From Deltaproteobacteria bacterium (lineage in GTDB: Bacteria > Myxococcota > Polyangia > Polyangiales > B10-G4): a stretch of DNA of 14,697 nucleotides. The position numbers and the translations under genes were made by a program. Positions 1 to 7,231 of this stretch are shown piece by piece. The notes under the pieces are model-generated. The model did no database searches. It saw nothing but the letters and a program-made list of their open reading frames with translations, and was not told the DNA's origin. Position 1 is the first letter of the stretch. Each line of letters opens with the position of its first letter. The stretch lies in assembly GCA_019312705.1 (NCBI GenBank), contig JAFDCW010000021.1, positions 1 to 14,697 on the forward strand, written 5' to 3'.

Positions 1-175
1 CCGCGCGCCGGTCTTCCGCGCCGCCTTCGCGGACCTCGCGGTAGCGCCGCCCCGCCTCCGGGAGTCGCCCGAGGGACTGGCAGAGTGCAACGAAGCGCTT
101 GTGGGCGTCCCGATCGTCCCAGGCGCCCTCGACCTCGTTCCAGGCCACATCTATCGGGTCAGGGCACTCGGCCAC
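1..175 (-). CDS. Hypothetical protein, N-terminal part of a divergent gene (truncated by the window edge)
   Basis: An open frame on the minus strand enters from the left edge. Read from GTG at 175, it gives about 58 residues, including WNEVEGAWDDRDAHKRF and LGRLPEAGRRYREVRE. The codons mostly end in G or C, the residues look like a soluble helical protein (Trp, Asp, Arg, Glu rich), and the frame stays open to the edge. I take it as a real gene. The frame is open back to a TAG near 247, but the only ATG/GTG/TTG starts in it are GTG at 175 and GTG at 148. Neither has a clear Shine-Dalgarno. A TAGAAT box at 186-181 (minus strand) would place transcription start near 174, so translation could begin at 175 leaderless or at 148. 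The helix pattern vaguely recalls TPR-like repeats, but I do not recognise the family. It is divergent from mraZ and has no evident role in cell division. Confidence 0.62.
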   Translation of the reverse strand, partial: MAECPDPIDVAWNEVEGAWDDRDAHKRFVALCQSLGRLPEAGRRYREVREGGAEDRRA

Positions 176-208
176 GGCCGATTCTAACGAATTGGAGCGG
201 ATCGAGTC

Positions 209-234
209 GAAAAATAGCGGGGTCAGCAGACCCC
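209..234 (-). terminator. Possible leftward intrinsic terminator or leader attenuator
   Basis: On the minus strand, GGGGTC (234-229), loop TGCT and GACCCC (224-219) form a perfect 6-bp hairpin, followed by GCTA and then five T residues (214-210). This resembles a rho-independent terminator reading leftward, but the T-run starts four bases after the stem and is short. It lies 34 bases upstream of the first possible start of the left-edge gene, so it could act in that gene's leader or stop antisense transcription. The hairpin is seen; the function is inferred. Confidence 0.3.
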
Positions 235-311
235 AGCACGCTCCCTACGAAGATGGGGTCCAGAGGCCCTAGTGCTACCTCGCTCTTTTCACCCCAATCC
301 CTCGTGGTAGG

Positions 312-324
312 ACACTGTAAGTGT
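312..324. promoter_or_regulatory. 13-base palindrome, possible operator
   Basis: ACACT-GTA-AGTGT is a perfect inverted repeat with 5-base arms and a 3-base centre, in the AT-richer DNA about 35 bases upstream of the mraZ -35 box. Its symmetry and position suit a dimeric regulator, but I cannot match it to a known family and short palindromes occur by chance. Confidence 0.25.
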
Positions 325-359
325 TTGAATTTTTGGGCTTTTCTCCAAAGAGAAAGAAG

Positions 360-387
360 TTGACACCCTCGCCGTGGTTTCCATAGG
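360..387 (+). promoter_or_regulatory. Sigma70-type promoter of the dcw operon
   Basis: TTGACA (360-365) is a perfect -35 consensus. After a 16-base spacer comes CATAGG (382-387), a weak -10 match (3 of 6). The AT-rich stretch at 325-358 directly upstream would suit an UP element. Transcription would begin near 394, giving a leader of about 70 bases before mraZ. No other convincing promoter precedes the ten-gene overlapping block. The perfect -35 box and its position are strong; the -10 assignment is uncertain. Confidence 0.55.
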
Positions 388-399
388 TTCGGTGTTTGG

Positions 400-442
400 T
401 GGTAAGAAGTGGGACCCAGTGCCAATTCAGTGCACGTTTGGG
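400..442 (+). promoter_or_regulatory. Candidate MraZ-binding repeats
   Basis: AGTG occurs at 408-411, 418-421 and 429-432, 10 and 11 bases apart. A TGG at 400-402 keeps the same phase and a TGGG lies at 439-442. MraZ proteins bind short direct TGGG-type repeats at about 10-bp spacing upstream of their own operon, so this array between promoter and mraZ is where an autoregulatory site would be. The repeats are degenerate (TGGT, TGGG, TGCC, TGCA, TGGG), so the assignment is inference. Confidence 0.4.
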
Positions 443-462
443 CCTCGAGGTGGTGAGTCAGG

Positions 463-915
463 GTGTTCCGCGGACGTTATGAGCACGCGATCGACGGTAA
501 GGGACGCACGTCCCTTCCGTCACGTTTCCGCGATGTGCTCGCGGCCCTCGGCGACCAACGCCTGGTGGTCACCACCGGCCTCGACCCCTGCCTCGTCGCT
601 TACCCGTGGACCGAGTGGCTCGCTTTCGAGGACCGCCTCTCGCGCCTGCCCCAGTTCGATCCACAGGTCGCGATGCTCCGGCGCATCTACGTCTCCGGCG
701 CCGTCGAACTCGAGCCGGACAAGAACGGACGCATCCTCATCCCGGCGAGTCTTCGCGAGCACGCGGCGCTCGGCCGTGACGCGCTTTGGGCCGGCATGGG
801 GCGCCACGTCGAGCTCTGGTCGAAGGCGAGCTTCACCGAGATGCGCAACGCCACCCTCGACGATGCGGAGGCGCGCCTCGCCATGGCGCAGCGCCTCGCG
901 GAGCTCGGTCTGTGA
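463..915 (+). CDS. mraZ: MraZ, transcriptional regulator of the dcw cluster
   Basis: First gene of the operon, 150 residues, the usual family length. MraZ is a ring-forming DNA-binding protein with two SpoVT/AbrB-like domains that represses its own dcw operon. The N-terminus MFRGRYEHAIDGKGR is typical. The two copies of the domain cover roughly residues 5-50 (DGKGR at 11-15) and 78-122 (DKNGRILIP at 86-94). Start is GTG at 463; GAGGTGGTGAG at 447-457 provides the Shine-Dalgarno, with GGTGA six bases before the start. Its stop overlaps the rsmH start (GTGA, 912-915). The TG repeats upstream are candidate binding sites for this protein. Identity is secure; autoregulation is inferred from the family. 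Confidence 0.96.
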   Translation: MFRGRYEHAIDGKGRTSLPSRFRDVLAALGDQRLVVTTGLDPCLVAYPWTEWLAFEDRLSRLPQFDPQVAMLRRIYVSGAVELEPDKNGRILIPASLREHAALGRDALWAGMGRHVELWSKASFTEMRNATLDDAEARLAMAQRLAELGL

Positions 916-1808
916 GCGCCTTTCACCATCTCACGGTCATGCGCGACGAGACCATCGCAGCGCTCGCCCCACAGTCCGGCCGCGTCTACGCCGACACGAC
1001 CCTCGGAGGCGGAGGTCACGCCGAGGCCATCCTCGAAGCGAGCGCCCCCGACGGACGTCTCATCGGGATCGATCGTGACCCCGCGGCCCTTGCCGCCGCC
1101 GGCGCGCGGCTCGAGCGCTTCGGCGATCGTGCGACGTTGGTGCACGGGGACATGGCGAACGCCCGGGCGATTCTTCGCGACGTCGGGGCCGAGCAGATCG
1201 ACGGGATCATTGCCGACCTCGGGGTGAGCTCGCCCCAGCTCGACGACCCGGCCCGGGGCTTTTCTTTCGGCGCAGACGGCCCCCTCGACATGAGGATGGA
1301 CCCGACCCGGGGGCTCACCGCCCGCGAACTGATCGAGCAGCACGACGATGACTCACTGGCCGATCTTCTCTATCTCTACGGCGAAGAGAAGAAATCTCGC
1401 CGCGTCGCGCGTTCTATTCTCCGTGCCCAGGACGAAGGCCAGCTCGAAACGACCGCCGACCTTCGCCGCGCCTGCGTGCGGGCCCTCGGCCCCAAGAAGG
1501 GCCGCATCGATCCTGCGACCCGGACCTTTCAGGCTCTGCGTATCGCGGTCAACCGCGAGCTCGAGCAGCTCGAGACCTTCGTCGCCGATCTTCCCGCAAT
1601 CCTCAATGACGGTGGAGTCGCGGCGATCATTTCGTTCCACTCCCTCGAGGACCGCATCGTGAAGTGGGCGTTCCGGAATAGCCCCCACCTCACGCCACTC
1701 ACCAAGAGGCCCCTGGTCGCCGGTGACGAAGAGCGTGAAAGCAACCGGCGGGCGCGGAGCGCGAAGTTCCGCGGCGCCCGGCGCAACGCTCGAGAGGAGG
1801 CGGCGTGA
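912..1808 (+). CDS. rsmH: RsmH (MraW), 16S rRNA m4C1402 methyltransferase
   Basis: S-adenosylmethionine-dependent enzyme that methylates N4 of C1402 in 16S rRNA; a near-constant second gene of dcw clusters. 298 residues from GTG at 912. The start was chosen because GTG overlaps the mraZ stop (GTGA), GCGGAG at 898-903 is well placed as ribosome binding site, and VSAFHHLTVMRDE matches the usual N-terminus; a longer frame reaches back to 786 but lies inside mraZ. Motifs: SAM-binding ADTTLGGGGHAEAIL (28-41 region), DLGVSSPQLD (102-111), GPLDMRMD (123-130), PATRTFQALRIAVN near 201-214, and ISFHSLEDRIVK near 240-251. The C-terminus is basic (KFRGARR). Cytoplasmic. Translation should be coupled to mraZ and ftsL. 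Confidence 0.96.
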   Translation: MSAFHHLTVMRDETIAALAPQSGRVYADTTLGGGGHAEAILEASAPDGRLIGIDRDPAALAAAGARLERFGDRATLVHGDMANARAILRDVGAEQIDGIIADLGVSSPQLDDPARGFSFGADGPLDMRMDPTRGLTARELIEQHDDDSLADLLYLYGEEKKSRRVARSILRAQDEGQLETTADLRRACVRALGPKKGRIDPATRTFQALRIAVNRELEQLETFVADLPAILNDGGVAAIISFHSLEDRIVKWAFRNSPHLTPLTKRPLVAGDEERESNRRARSAKFRGARRNAREEAA

Positions 1809-2110
1809 AGGCGCGCTTCCTCATGCTCTGGAGCGCTGCGGTCCTCGCCTGCGCCGCAGCCTTCGTAGTGCACCTCGCGCTCCGGTACGAGACCGTGCGC
1901 CTCGGCTACGACGTGGGCCAAGCCCGCGGTGAGCAGCGACGACTGATCGAAGAGCGTCGCCTCCTGGCGATCGAGGCGGCGACCTTGAAGCAAGCGAGCC
2001 GCGTCGAAGCGGTCGCCCGGGGTACCCTCGAGATGGACGTTCCCGAGCCCGCGCGCATCGTGCCCGTCGGCCGCGCGGCCCGACGTCGCACCGCCGGGAG
2101 GGTGCGTTGA
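1805..2110 (+). CDS. ftsL: FtsL-like division protein
   Basis: A small bitopic protein of 101 residues between rsmH and ftsI, the standard position of ftsL. FtsL forms a periplasmic coiled-coil complex with FtsB and FtsQ that controls FtsWI. The sequence shows a short cytoplasmic end, a membrane segment at about 5-26 (FLMLWSAAVLACAAAFVVHLAL), then a charged heptad-like helix at about 36-75 rich in Arg, Glu and Leu, and a basic C-terminus (RAARRRTAGRVR). FtsL sequences are poorly conserved, so the call rests on size, topology and position. Start is GTG at 1805, overlapping the rsmH stop (GTGA), with a strong AGAGGAGG at 1793-1800. The stop overlaps the ftsI start. Confidence 0.85.
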   Translation: MKARFLMLWSAAVLACAAAFVVHLALRYETVRLGYDVGQARGEQRRLIEERRLLAIEAATLKQASRVEAVARGTLEMDVPEPARIVPVGRAARRRTAGRVR

Positions 2111-4272
2111 GAAACCTACCTCCCGAGCGTCGCCGCTGGGCGCGAGTTCGCGTGGGGTTCCTCGCGGTGCTCTTGCTCACTGGAGCCGGCCTCGTCATTC
2201 GCCGAGCCTTCGAGCTGACGGTCGAGCGCGGCGATACGCTGCGCGAGATGGCCGAGGAGCAGTACCTCCGGGACATCCGCCTCTCGCCAAAGCGCGGCAC
2301 CATCTACGACCGTCACGGAGCGGAGCTCGCGGTCAGTGTCGAAGTGGACAGCGTCTGGGCCAACCCCCGGGAGCTGCGCGCCGCAGGCATGGACCCGGTC
2401 GCGGCCGCGGCGCGCCTCGCGACCGTGCTGCGGATCAATCAGGAACGCATCATCACGCGCCTGTCATCGGACCGCTACTTCGTTTGGATCGAGCGACGCA
2501 TCACGCCCCAGCAAGCGGCTGCGGTGCGCTCCCTCGAGGTCCCCGGCGTACACATGGAACAGGAGGCGCGGCGGTACTACCCAAACCGCCAGCTCGCAGC
2601 CCACGTGATCGGCTTCGCCAACATCGACGGGGTGGGCATCGAGGGGCTCGAGCTGAGCCAAGAAGAGCACCTCCGGGGCTCGGTCCGTGCCGTGCCGGCC
2701 ATCCGCGACCGACGCGGGCGCGTCGTCTTCTCGGAACAGCTCCTCGATGACCGAGCGGCTCGCGGCGATGACGTGCACCTCACCATCGACAAGAGCATTC
2801 AGCACATCGCCGAGCGAGAACTCGAACTCGCCGCGCGCACCTTCGAGGCCCGGGCGGGGTCGGTCGTGGTGATGGACCCCCACACCGGTGAAATCCTCGC
2901 CGTCGCCAACTACCCGACCTTCAACCCCAACCAACCCGGGCGCGCGGACCCGGGCTCTCGGCGTAACCGAGCCGTCACCGACCGCTTCGAGCCTGGCTCG
3001 ACCGTCAAGCCCTTCACCGTCGCCGGTGCCCTAGCGGCGGGGACCGTTCGGTCGAACCAGGTATTCGACTGCGAGGGCGGGGCGATGCAAATCGCCGAAT
3101 ATACGATCCACGATTCCCACCGCTTCGACGAGCTGAGCACCGCCCAGATCATCGCGTTTTCGTCGAATATCGGCGCCGCCAAGATCGGCGCGACGATGGG
3201 GCGGCGGGGGCTCTTCCGGACGTTCCGTCGTTTCGGCTTCGGTGAGGTGACGGGCCTGCCGCTGCCCGGCGAGACTGGGGGGATCCTTCGTCATCACCGC
3301 CGCTGGTATGAGATGGACGCAGCGACGATCGCCTTCGGTCAGGGGGTCAGCGTCACCAACATCCAGATGGCGAGCGCGATGAGTGCAATCGCGAACGGCG
3401 GGTTGCTCATGCGCCCGGTGCTGGTGCGCCGGGTGAGCGACGGCCTCGGGGAAACGGTCGACGAGACGATGCCGACGACCCGGCGCCGGGTCGTCCCCCG
3501 CGATACGGCCCGCATCGTCGGTGACATGATGACGCCGGTTACGGGCCCCGGCGGCACCGGAACCGCCGCGGCGATCGATGGATACCTCGTGGCTGGCAAG
3601 ACGGGCACGGCCCAGAAAGCTGACTATGTCGGCGGGGGCTATTCCGACGACCGCTGGACGGCGTCCTTCGTAGGCTTCGTGCCCGCCGAGGACCCGCGCC
3701 TCGTCATCTCCGTCGTCATCGACGAACCGATCATCGCCCACTCCGGGGGCGCGGTCGCGGGCCCGGTCTTCCGCCGTGTCGGCGAGGCGGCCCTGCGTCA
3801 CCTCGGCGTGCCCGCGGCGAGCGGTGGAGATGCCCTGACCGCCCACGCCACCGAGCGGCGTCGCCGCGAGCGTGAGGCCGTCCGTGAGACGCGAGAGCAG
3901 GCTCGGGCCGGCCGCCGTCGGGGGACCCAGGAGTCGGGGGAGTCGGGGGTGGAGGTCGCCCTGGTCGACGATGCGGAGCCCTCCCCAGCGATCACCGAGC
4001 GCATGCCGACCGAGGGAGAGACACGCGTGCCCGACGTCGTCGGCCAGAGTGCCCGCGGGGCGCTGACCTCTTTGCACGCGGCGGGGCTTCGGGTCGAGCT
4101 TCGCGGAAGCGGCGTGGTCGAGACCCAAGTTCCCGAGGCTGGCGGCGTCGTCGGTCGCGGGACCGAGGTGCGCGTCGTCCTCGCGCCGCCGACCCACGCT
4201 CTGCCTCCGGTCGCGACCGAGCCATCCCCCGGGGAGTTGGCGGCTGCGGTCGTCCCGGGAGGCGCCCGATGA
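2107..4272 (+). CDS. ftsI: FtsI-type penicillin-binding protein (septal transpeptidase) with C-terminal PASTA domain
   Basis: Class B penicillin-binding protein, 721 residues, that crosslinks septal peptidoglycan with FtsW. Membrane anchor at about 16-35; dimerisation/pedestal domain beginning with SPKRGTIYDRHG (60-71); transpeptidase domain about 245-565. Active-site motifs: S298 in GSTVKPF (SxxK with K301), SSN at 352-354, and KTGT at 498-501. A very charged Arg/Glu linker (about 580-635) leads to a PASTA domain at about 640-692 (RVPDVVGQSARGAL onward), then a Pro-rich tail. PASTA is absent from E. coli FtsI but known in Gram-positive PBPs and in deltaproteobacterial-type FtsI. Start is TTG at 2107, overlapping the ftsL stop (TTGA), with GGGAGG five bases upstream. 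Two GAGTCGGGG units at 3931-3948 encode ESGESG in the linker. Confidence 0.95.
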   Translation: MRNLPPERRRWARVRVGFLAVLLLTGAGLVIRRAFELTVERGDTLREMAEEQYLRDIRLSPKRGTIYDRHGAELAVSVEVDSVWANPRELRAAGMDPVAAAARLATVLRINQERIITRLSSDRYFVWIERRITPQQAAAVRSLEVPGVHMEQEARRYYPNRQLAAHVIGFANIDGVGIEGLELSQEEHLRGSVRAVPAIRDRRGRVVFSEQLLDDRAARGDDVHLTIDKSIQHIAERELELAARTFEARAGSVVVMDPHTGEILAVANYPTFNPNQPGRADPGSRRNRAVTDRFEPGSTVKPFTVAGALAAGTVRSNQVFDCEGGAMQIAEYTIHDSHRFDELSTAQIIAFSSNIGAAKIGATMGRRGLFRTFRRFGFGEVTGLPLPGETGGILRHHRRWYEMDAATIAFGQGVSVTNIQMASAMSAIANGGLLMRPVLVRRVSDGLGETVDETMPTTRRRVVPRDTARIVGDMMTPVTGPGGTGTAAAIDGYLVAGKTGTAQKADYVGGGYSDDRWTASFVGFVPAEDPRLVISVVIDEPIIAHSGGAVAGPVFRRVGEAALRHLGVPAASGGDALTAHATERRRREREAVRETREQARAGRRRGTQESGESGVEVALVDDAEPSPAITERMPTEGETRVPDVVGQSARGALTSLHAAGLRVELRGSGVVETQVPEAGGVVGRGTEVRVVLAPPTHALPPVATEPSPGELAAAVVPGGAR

Positions 4273-5804
4273 ACGCGGCCCCGAGCCTCACGGAGTTGGC
4301 GGCGGCCGGCTTCGGACGTGTGGTCGGCGAGGGCTCGGTGCGTCCGACGAGCGTGAATCACGACTCGCGTCACGTCGCGGCCGGCGCTCTCTTCGTTGCC
4401 ATCCCCGGCGACAACATCGATGGTGCCCGCTTTGCTGAAGCCGCCGTCGAGGCCGGTGCGGTCGCGGTCCTCGCCGAACGAGAGCTCGGCGTCCCCGTCC
4501 CGCAGCTCATCGCGGCGAATGCGCGCCGCGCCCTCGGGCCCGTCGCCGAACAGATCTACGGTGCGCCGACATCGGACCTCGCCGTCGTCGGCATCACGGG
4601 CACCAACGGGAAGACGACCACCGCCTGGCTCATCGAGGAGGTGATCGAGGCCGCCAGTGGCCGCCCGGCGATCATCGGCACCGTTCAGGCCCGGGGCCCC
4701 GGCATCGACCGGCCGGCCGCCTTCACGACCCCCGAAGGGGACGACCTCTCGCGCTTCGCACGGACCGTGTTGGACGCCGGGGCGACTCATCTGGTCATGG
4801 AGGTGTCGAGCCACGGCCTCGCCCTGCACCGCGTCGACGGCGTGCGGTTCCGCGTCGCCGCGTTCACGAACCTCACCCAGGACCACCTCGACTTCCACGG
4901 GACCTTCGAAGCTTACGGGAACGAAAAGGCGCGTCTCTTCTCGGAACTCGGGCCCGAGACCGCCGTGATCAACGTCGACGACCCCTTCGGCGACCGCCTC
5001 GCCGAAAGCCTCGAAGGCCCCCTCCGCTGTTCGGTCGCGGGTCGTGCCGACGCGGACTTCGCGGTGCTCTCCTACACGTGGGGACGCGGCGGCCTCGTCG
5101 CCCGGGTCCGGACTCCGGTGGCGGAGTTCGAGCTCGAGAGTCCCCTCCTCGGCGAACACAACCTCGAGAATCTGCTCATCACCCTCGGAGTCGCCCACGC
5201 CCTCGGCATCGACCTCGAAGCCGCGGTCTCTGCCCTGCGCACTGCCACCGGCGCCCCCGGGCGCCTCGAGCGCGTCACCGACCCCCGGGACGTTGCGGTC
5301 CTCGTCGACTATGCGCATACGCCCGATGCCCTCGCGAATGCCCTCCGCGCGCTGGTCTCCGTAACCCCCGGAAGGCTCCTCGTGGTCTTTGGCTGCGGCG
5401 GGGACCGGGACCGGGAGAAGCGGCCCCTCATGGGGCGCGCCGCGGCCGACGGGGCGGACCTTGCCATCGTCACCAGCGACAACCCGCGGACCGAAGATCC
5501 GGACGCCATTGTCGACGAGATCTTGCCCGGCGTCCGTGCAGTCTACGGGGAGCCCCTCGCCGAGGAGGCCCTCGGCGCTGCGACGGAGGGCTACCTGGCC
5601 ATCACCGACCGTGCCCGAGCGATCGAGGTCGCCATCATGGCGGCGCGCCCCGGCGATACGTTGCTCATCGCCGGCAAGGGGCACGAGGACTATCAGATAG
5701 TCGGCACCGAAAAGCGTCACTTCGACGACCGCGAACAGGCAGCCCGTGCGATCGCCCGGGCCGTCGCTGATGCCGCCGAGCTGGACGCTGGAGGTCAGAC
5801 CTGA
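4269..5804 (+). CDS. murE: MurE, UDP-MurNAc-L-Ala-D-Glu:meso-diaminopimelate ligase
   Basis: Cytoplasmic ATP-dependent ligase that adds the third stem-peptide residue to UDP-MurNAc-L-Ala-D-Glu. 511 residues, normal length. ATP-binding loop GITGTNGKTTT (108-118, K115), substrate region MEVSSHGL (177-184), and YGNEKAR with K220 matching the lysine that is carbamylated in Mur ligases. GEHNLEN (295-301) is the adenine-site HNxxN motif. DNPRTEDP (404-411) is the DNPR signature that marks specificity for meso-diaminopimelate rather than lysine. Start is ATG at 4269, overlapping the ftsI stop (ATGA), with GGGAGG at 4257-4262. Identity and likely DAP specificity are well supported by motifs. Confidence 0.96.
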   Translation: MNAAPSLTELAAAGFGRVVGEGSVRPTSVNHDSRHVAAGALFVAIPGDNIDGARFAEAAVEAGAVAVLAERELGVPVPQLIAANARRALGPVAEQIYGAPTSDLAVVGITGTNGKTTTAWLIEEVIEAASGRPAIIGTVQARGPGIDRPAAFTTPEGDDLSRFARTVLDAGATHLVMEVSSHGLALHRVDGVRFRVAAFTNLTQDHLDFHGTFEAYGNEKARLFSELGPETAVINVDDPFGDRLAESLEGPLRCSVAGRADADFAVLSYTWGRGGLVARVRTPVAEFELESPLLGEHNLENLLITLGVAHALGIDLEAAVSALRTATGAPGRLERVTDPRDVAVLVDYAHTPDALANALRALVSVTPGRLLVVFGCGGDRDREKRPLMGRAAADGADLAIVTSDNPRTEDPDAIVDEILPGVRAVYGEPLAEEALGAATEGYLAITDRARAIEVAIMAARPGDTLLIAGKGHEDYQIVGTEKRHFDDREQAARAIARAVADAAELDAGGQT

Positions 5805-7231
5805 TGGCGACCCCCATCCCCCAGAACCAGGCCGGGTTCTCCCTCGACGAAATCGCCCGGGCGACCGGCGGCCGCCTCGAGGGCCCCGCGGCCAGCACTC
5901 AGGGAGTCGTCATCGACTCCCGAGCGGTGACCCCCTGCTCTCTCTTCGTCGCCCTCCGCGGAGAGCGCTTCGACGGCCATCGATTTGCCGCCGACGTCGT
6001 CGAGGCGGGTGCCGGGGCCTTGGTCGTAGCCGAAGACGCCGAGCTCACTCCATCGAGGGCTCCCCGCGTACGCGTCGCCGACACCACCCGGGCCCTCGGC
6101 GACCTCGCGGCGATGCACCGGGGCCGTTGGGCGGGGAACGTCATCGGCGTCACGGGCTCCGCCGGCAAGACCAGCACCAAGGAGTTGGTTGCCGCTGCCC
6201 TCGAGGCGTGTGGCGCGGCCGTATCGAAGACCCGCGGCAACCTGAACAATCTCGTCGGCGTGCCGATGACGCTCTTCTGCCTCGGAGACGCCCACGACAC
6301 CGCGGTCGTCGAGATGGGCACCAGCGAGCGGGGCGAGATTCGCCGCCTCGGTGAGATCGGGCGCCCCGACATCGCCGTGGTCACGCTGGTCAGCGCCGCC
6401 CACACCGAGGGACTCGGCACCGTCGATGACGTGGCCCGAGAGAAGGCCTCCCTGGTCGACACTCTGCCCATCGGGGGAAAGGCGGTCGTCGATGGCGACG
6501 ACCCCCATTTGGTTGCCCTCGCCGAAGCGGCGGCGCCGGGGCGCGTCCTCCGCTTTGGTCGCGACGAGGCGTGCGACGTTCGCCTCGTATCGTTTTCCTT
6601 CGACCGCGACCTTCGCACCGTCGCCGTCTACGACGTGCGCGGCGTCGGCCGAGTCGAGGCGACGCTGTCGCTCCTCGGAGAGCCCGCGGCCCGCAACGGC
6701 GCCGCGGCCCTCGCGGTGGTCCTGGCCCGGGGCCTCGACGTGCGAGAGGCGCTCTCGGGGCTCGCGGCCGTCGCACCGACGCCGGGGCGGCTCTGCCCGA
6801 CGACCGGCGGCCCCTTCGTCATCCTGGACGATAGCTACAACGCCAACCCGCGGTCGACGGTGCTCGCCATCCAGACCGCGGCGGCCTTCGCCGAAGCTCG
6901 TGGCGTGTCCTTCGGCGTCGTCCTCGGTGACATGCTCGAGCTCGGCGACCGGAGCGCCGACGAGCACGCGGGGATCGGTCGCATCGCGATGGCCGAGGGT
7001 GCCCGGGGAGCGGTCTTCGTCGGCGCGGAGATGCTCGCGGCCGCAGAGGCCGCCCGGGAACTCGGACGAGACCGCGTCCGCCACGTCACCGAGGCCCCCG
7101 CGGCGATCGCGCCGATTCGAGAGCTCTGTCGTCCCGGCGACGTGGTGCTGGTCAAAGGGTCGCGCTCGATGAAGACCGAGGTTGTGGTCGCGGCCCTCTC
7201 TCGTGCGGCCGGACCCGAGGTGGCGTCGTGA
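5804..7231 (+). CDS. murF: MurF, UDP-MurNAc-tripeptide:D-Ala-D-Ala ligase
   Basis: Adds D-Ala-D-Ala to UDP-MurNAc-tripeptide in the cytoplasm, giving the pentapeptide used by MraY. 475 residues. ATP loop GVTGSAGKTST (115-125), RGNLNNLVGVPMTL (144-157), VVEMGTSERGEI (168-179), AHTEGLGT near 199-206, PGRL (327-330), and the MurF hallmark DDSYNANP (342-349). One oddity: where most Mur ligases have HNxxN, this protein reads GEPAARN (292-298), so the His and first Asn are Pro294 and Ala295 while the second Asn (298) remains. All other key motifs are intact, so I expect an active enzyme. ATG at 5804 overlaps the murE stop by one base (TGATG), with GGAGGT at 5790-5795, so coupling is likely. Confidence 0.95.
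   Translation: MATPIPQNQAGFSLDEIARATGGRLEGPAASTQGVVIDSRAVTPCSLFVALRGERFDGHRFAADVVEAGAGALVVAEDAELTPSRAPRVRVADTTRALGDLAAMHRGRWAGNVIGVTGSAGKTSTKELVAAALEACGAAVSKTRGNLNNLVGVPMTLFCLGDAHDTAVVEMGTSERGEIRRLGEIGRPDIAVVTLVSAAHTEGLGTVDDVAREKASLVDTLPIGGKAVVDGDDPHLVALAEAAAPGRVLRFGRDEACDVRLVSFSFDRDLRTVAVYDVRGVGRVEATLSLLGEPAARNGAAALAVVLARGLDVREALSGLAAVAPTPGRLCPTTGGPFVILDDSYNANPRSTVLAIQTAAAFAEARGVSFGVVLGDMLELGDRSADEHAGIGRIAMAEGARGAVFVGAEMLAAAEAARELGRDRVRHVTEAPAAIAPIRELCRPGDVVLVKGSRSMKTEVVVAALSRAAGPEVAS

Larger units (their letters stand above)
176..359. other. Divergent intergenic region, no gene seen
   Basis: This stretch separates the left-edge minus-strand gene from the mraZ promoter and is visibly richer in A and T than the coding DNA. 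Reading frames crossing it on either strand have rare codons and resemble no protein. It contains a 6-bp hairpin (219-234) with a T-run on the minus-strand side, a 13-base palindrome (312-324), and a small TTTCTC/GAGAAA hairpin (340-345 with 350-355). The AT-rich tract at 325-358 lies just upstream of the mraZ -35 box, where an UP element would be. No tRNA or other RNA gene was recognised. Confidence 0.6.

Noticed and set aside
220..330. Possible tRNA in the GC-poorer upstream region
   Set aside because: No T-arm GTTC consensus and no complete cloverleaf on either strand.
85..425. Small frames in the upstream intergenic region, both strands
   Set aside because: Rare codons, no protein-like pattern, and they conflict with the promoter and with the better left-edge minus-strand frame.
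374..1078. Plus-strand open frame of 234 codons overlapping mraZ and the start of rsmH
   Set aside because: Ser/Arg-rich out-of-frame translation of mraZ and rsmH; begins in the leader without a ribosome binding site.
3798..5720. Very long minus-strand open frame of 640 codons opposite ftsI and murE
   Set aside because: High GC leaves few stops in antisense frames. Its product is Arg/Gly/Asp/Glu-rich low-complexity sequence without motifs, while the plus strand encodes clear FtsI and MurE.
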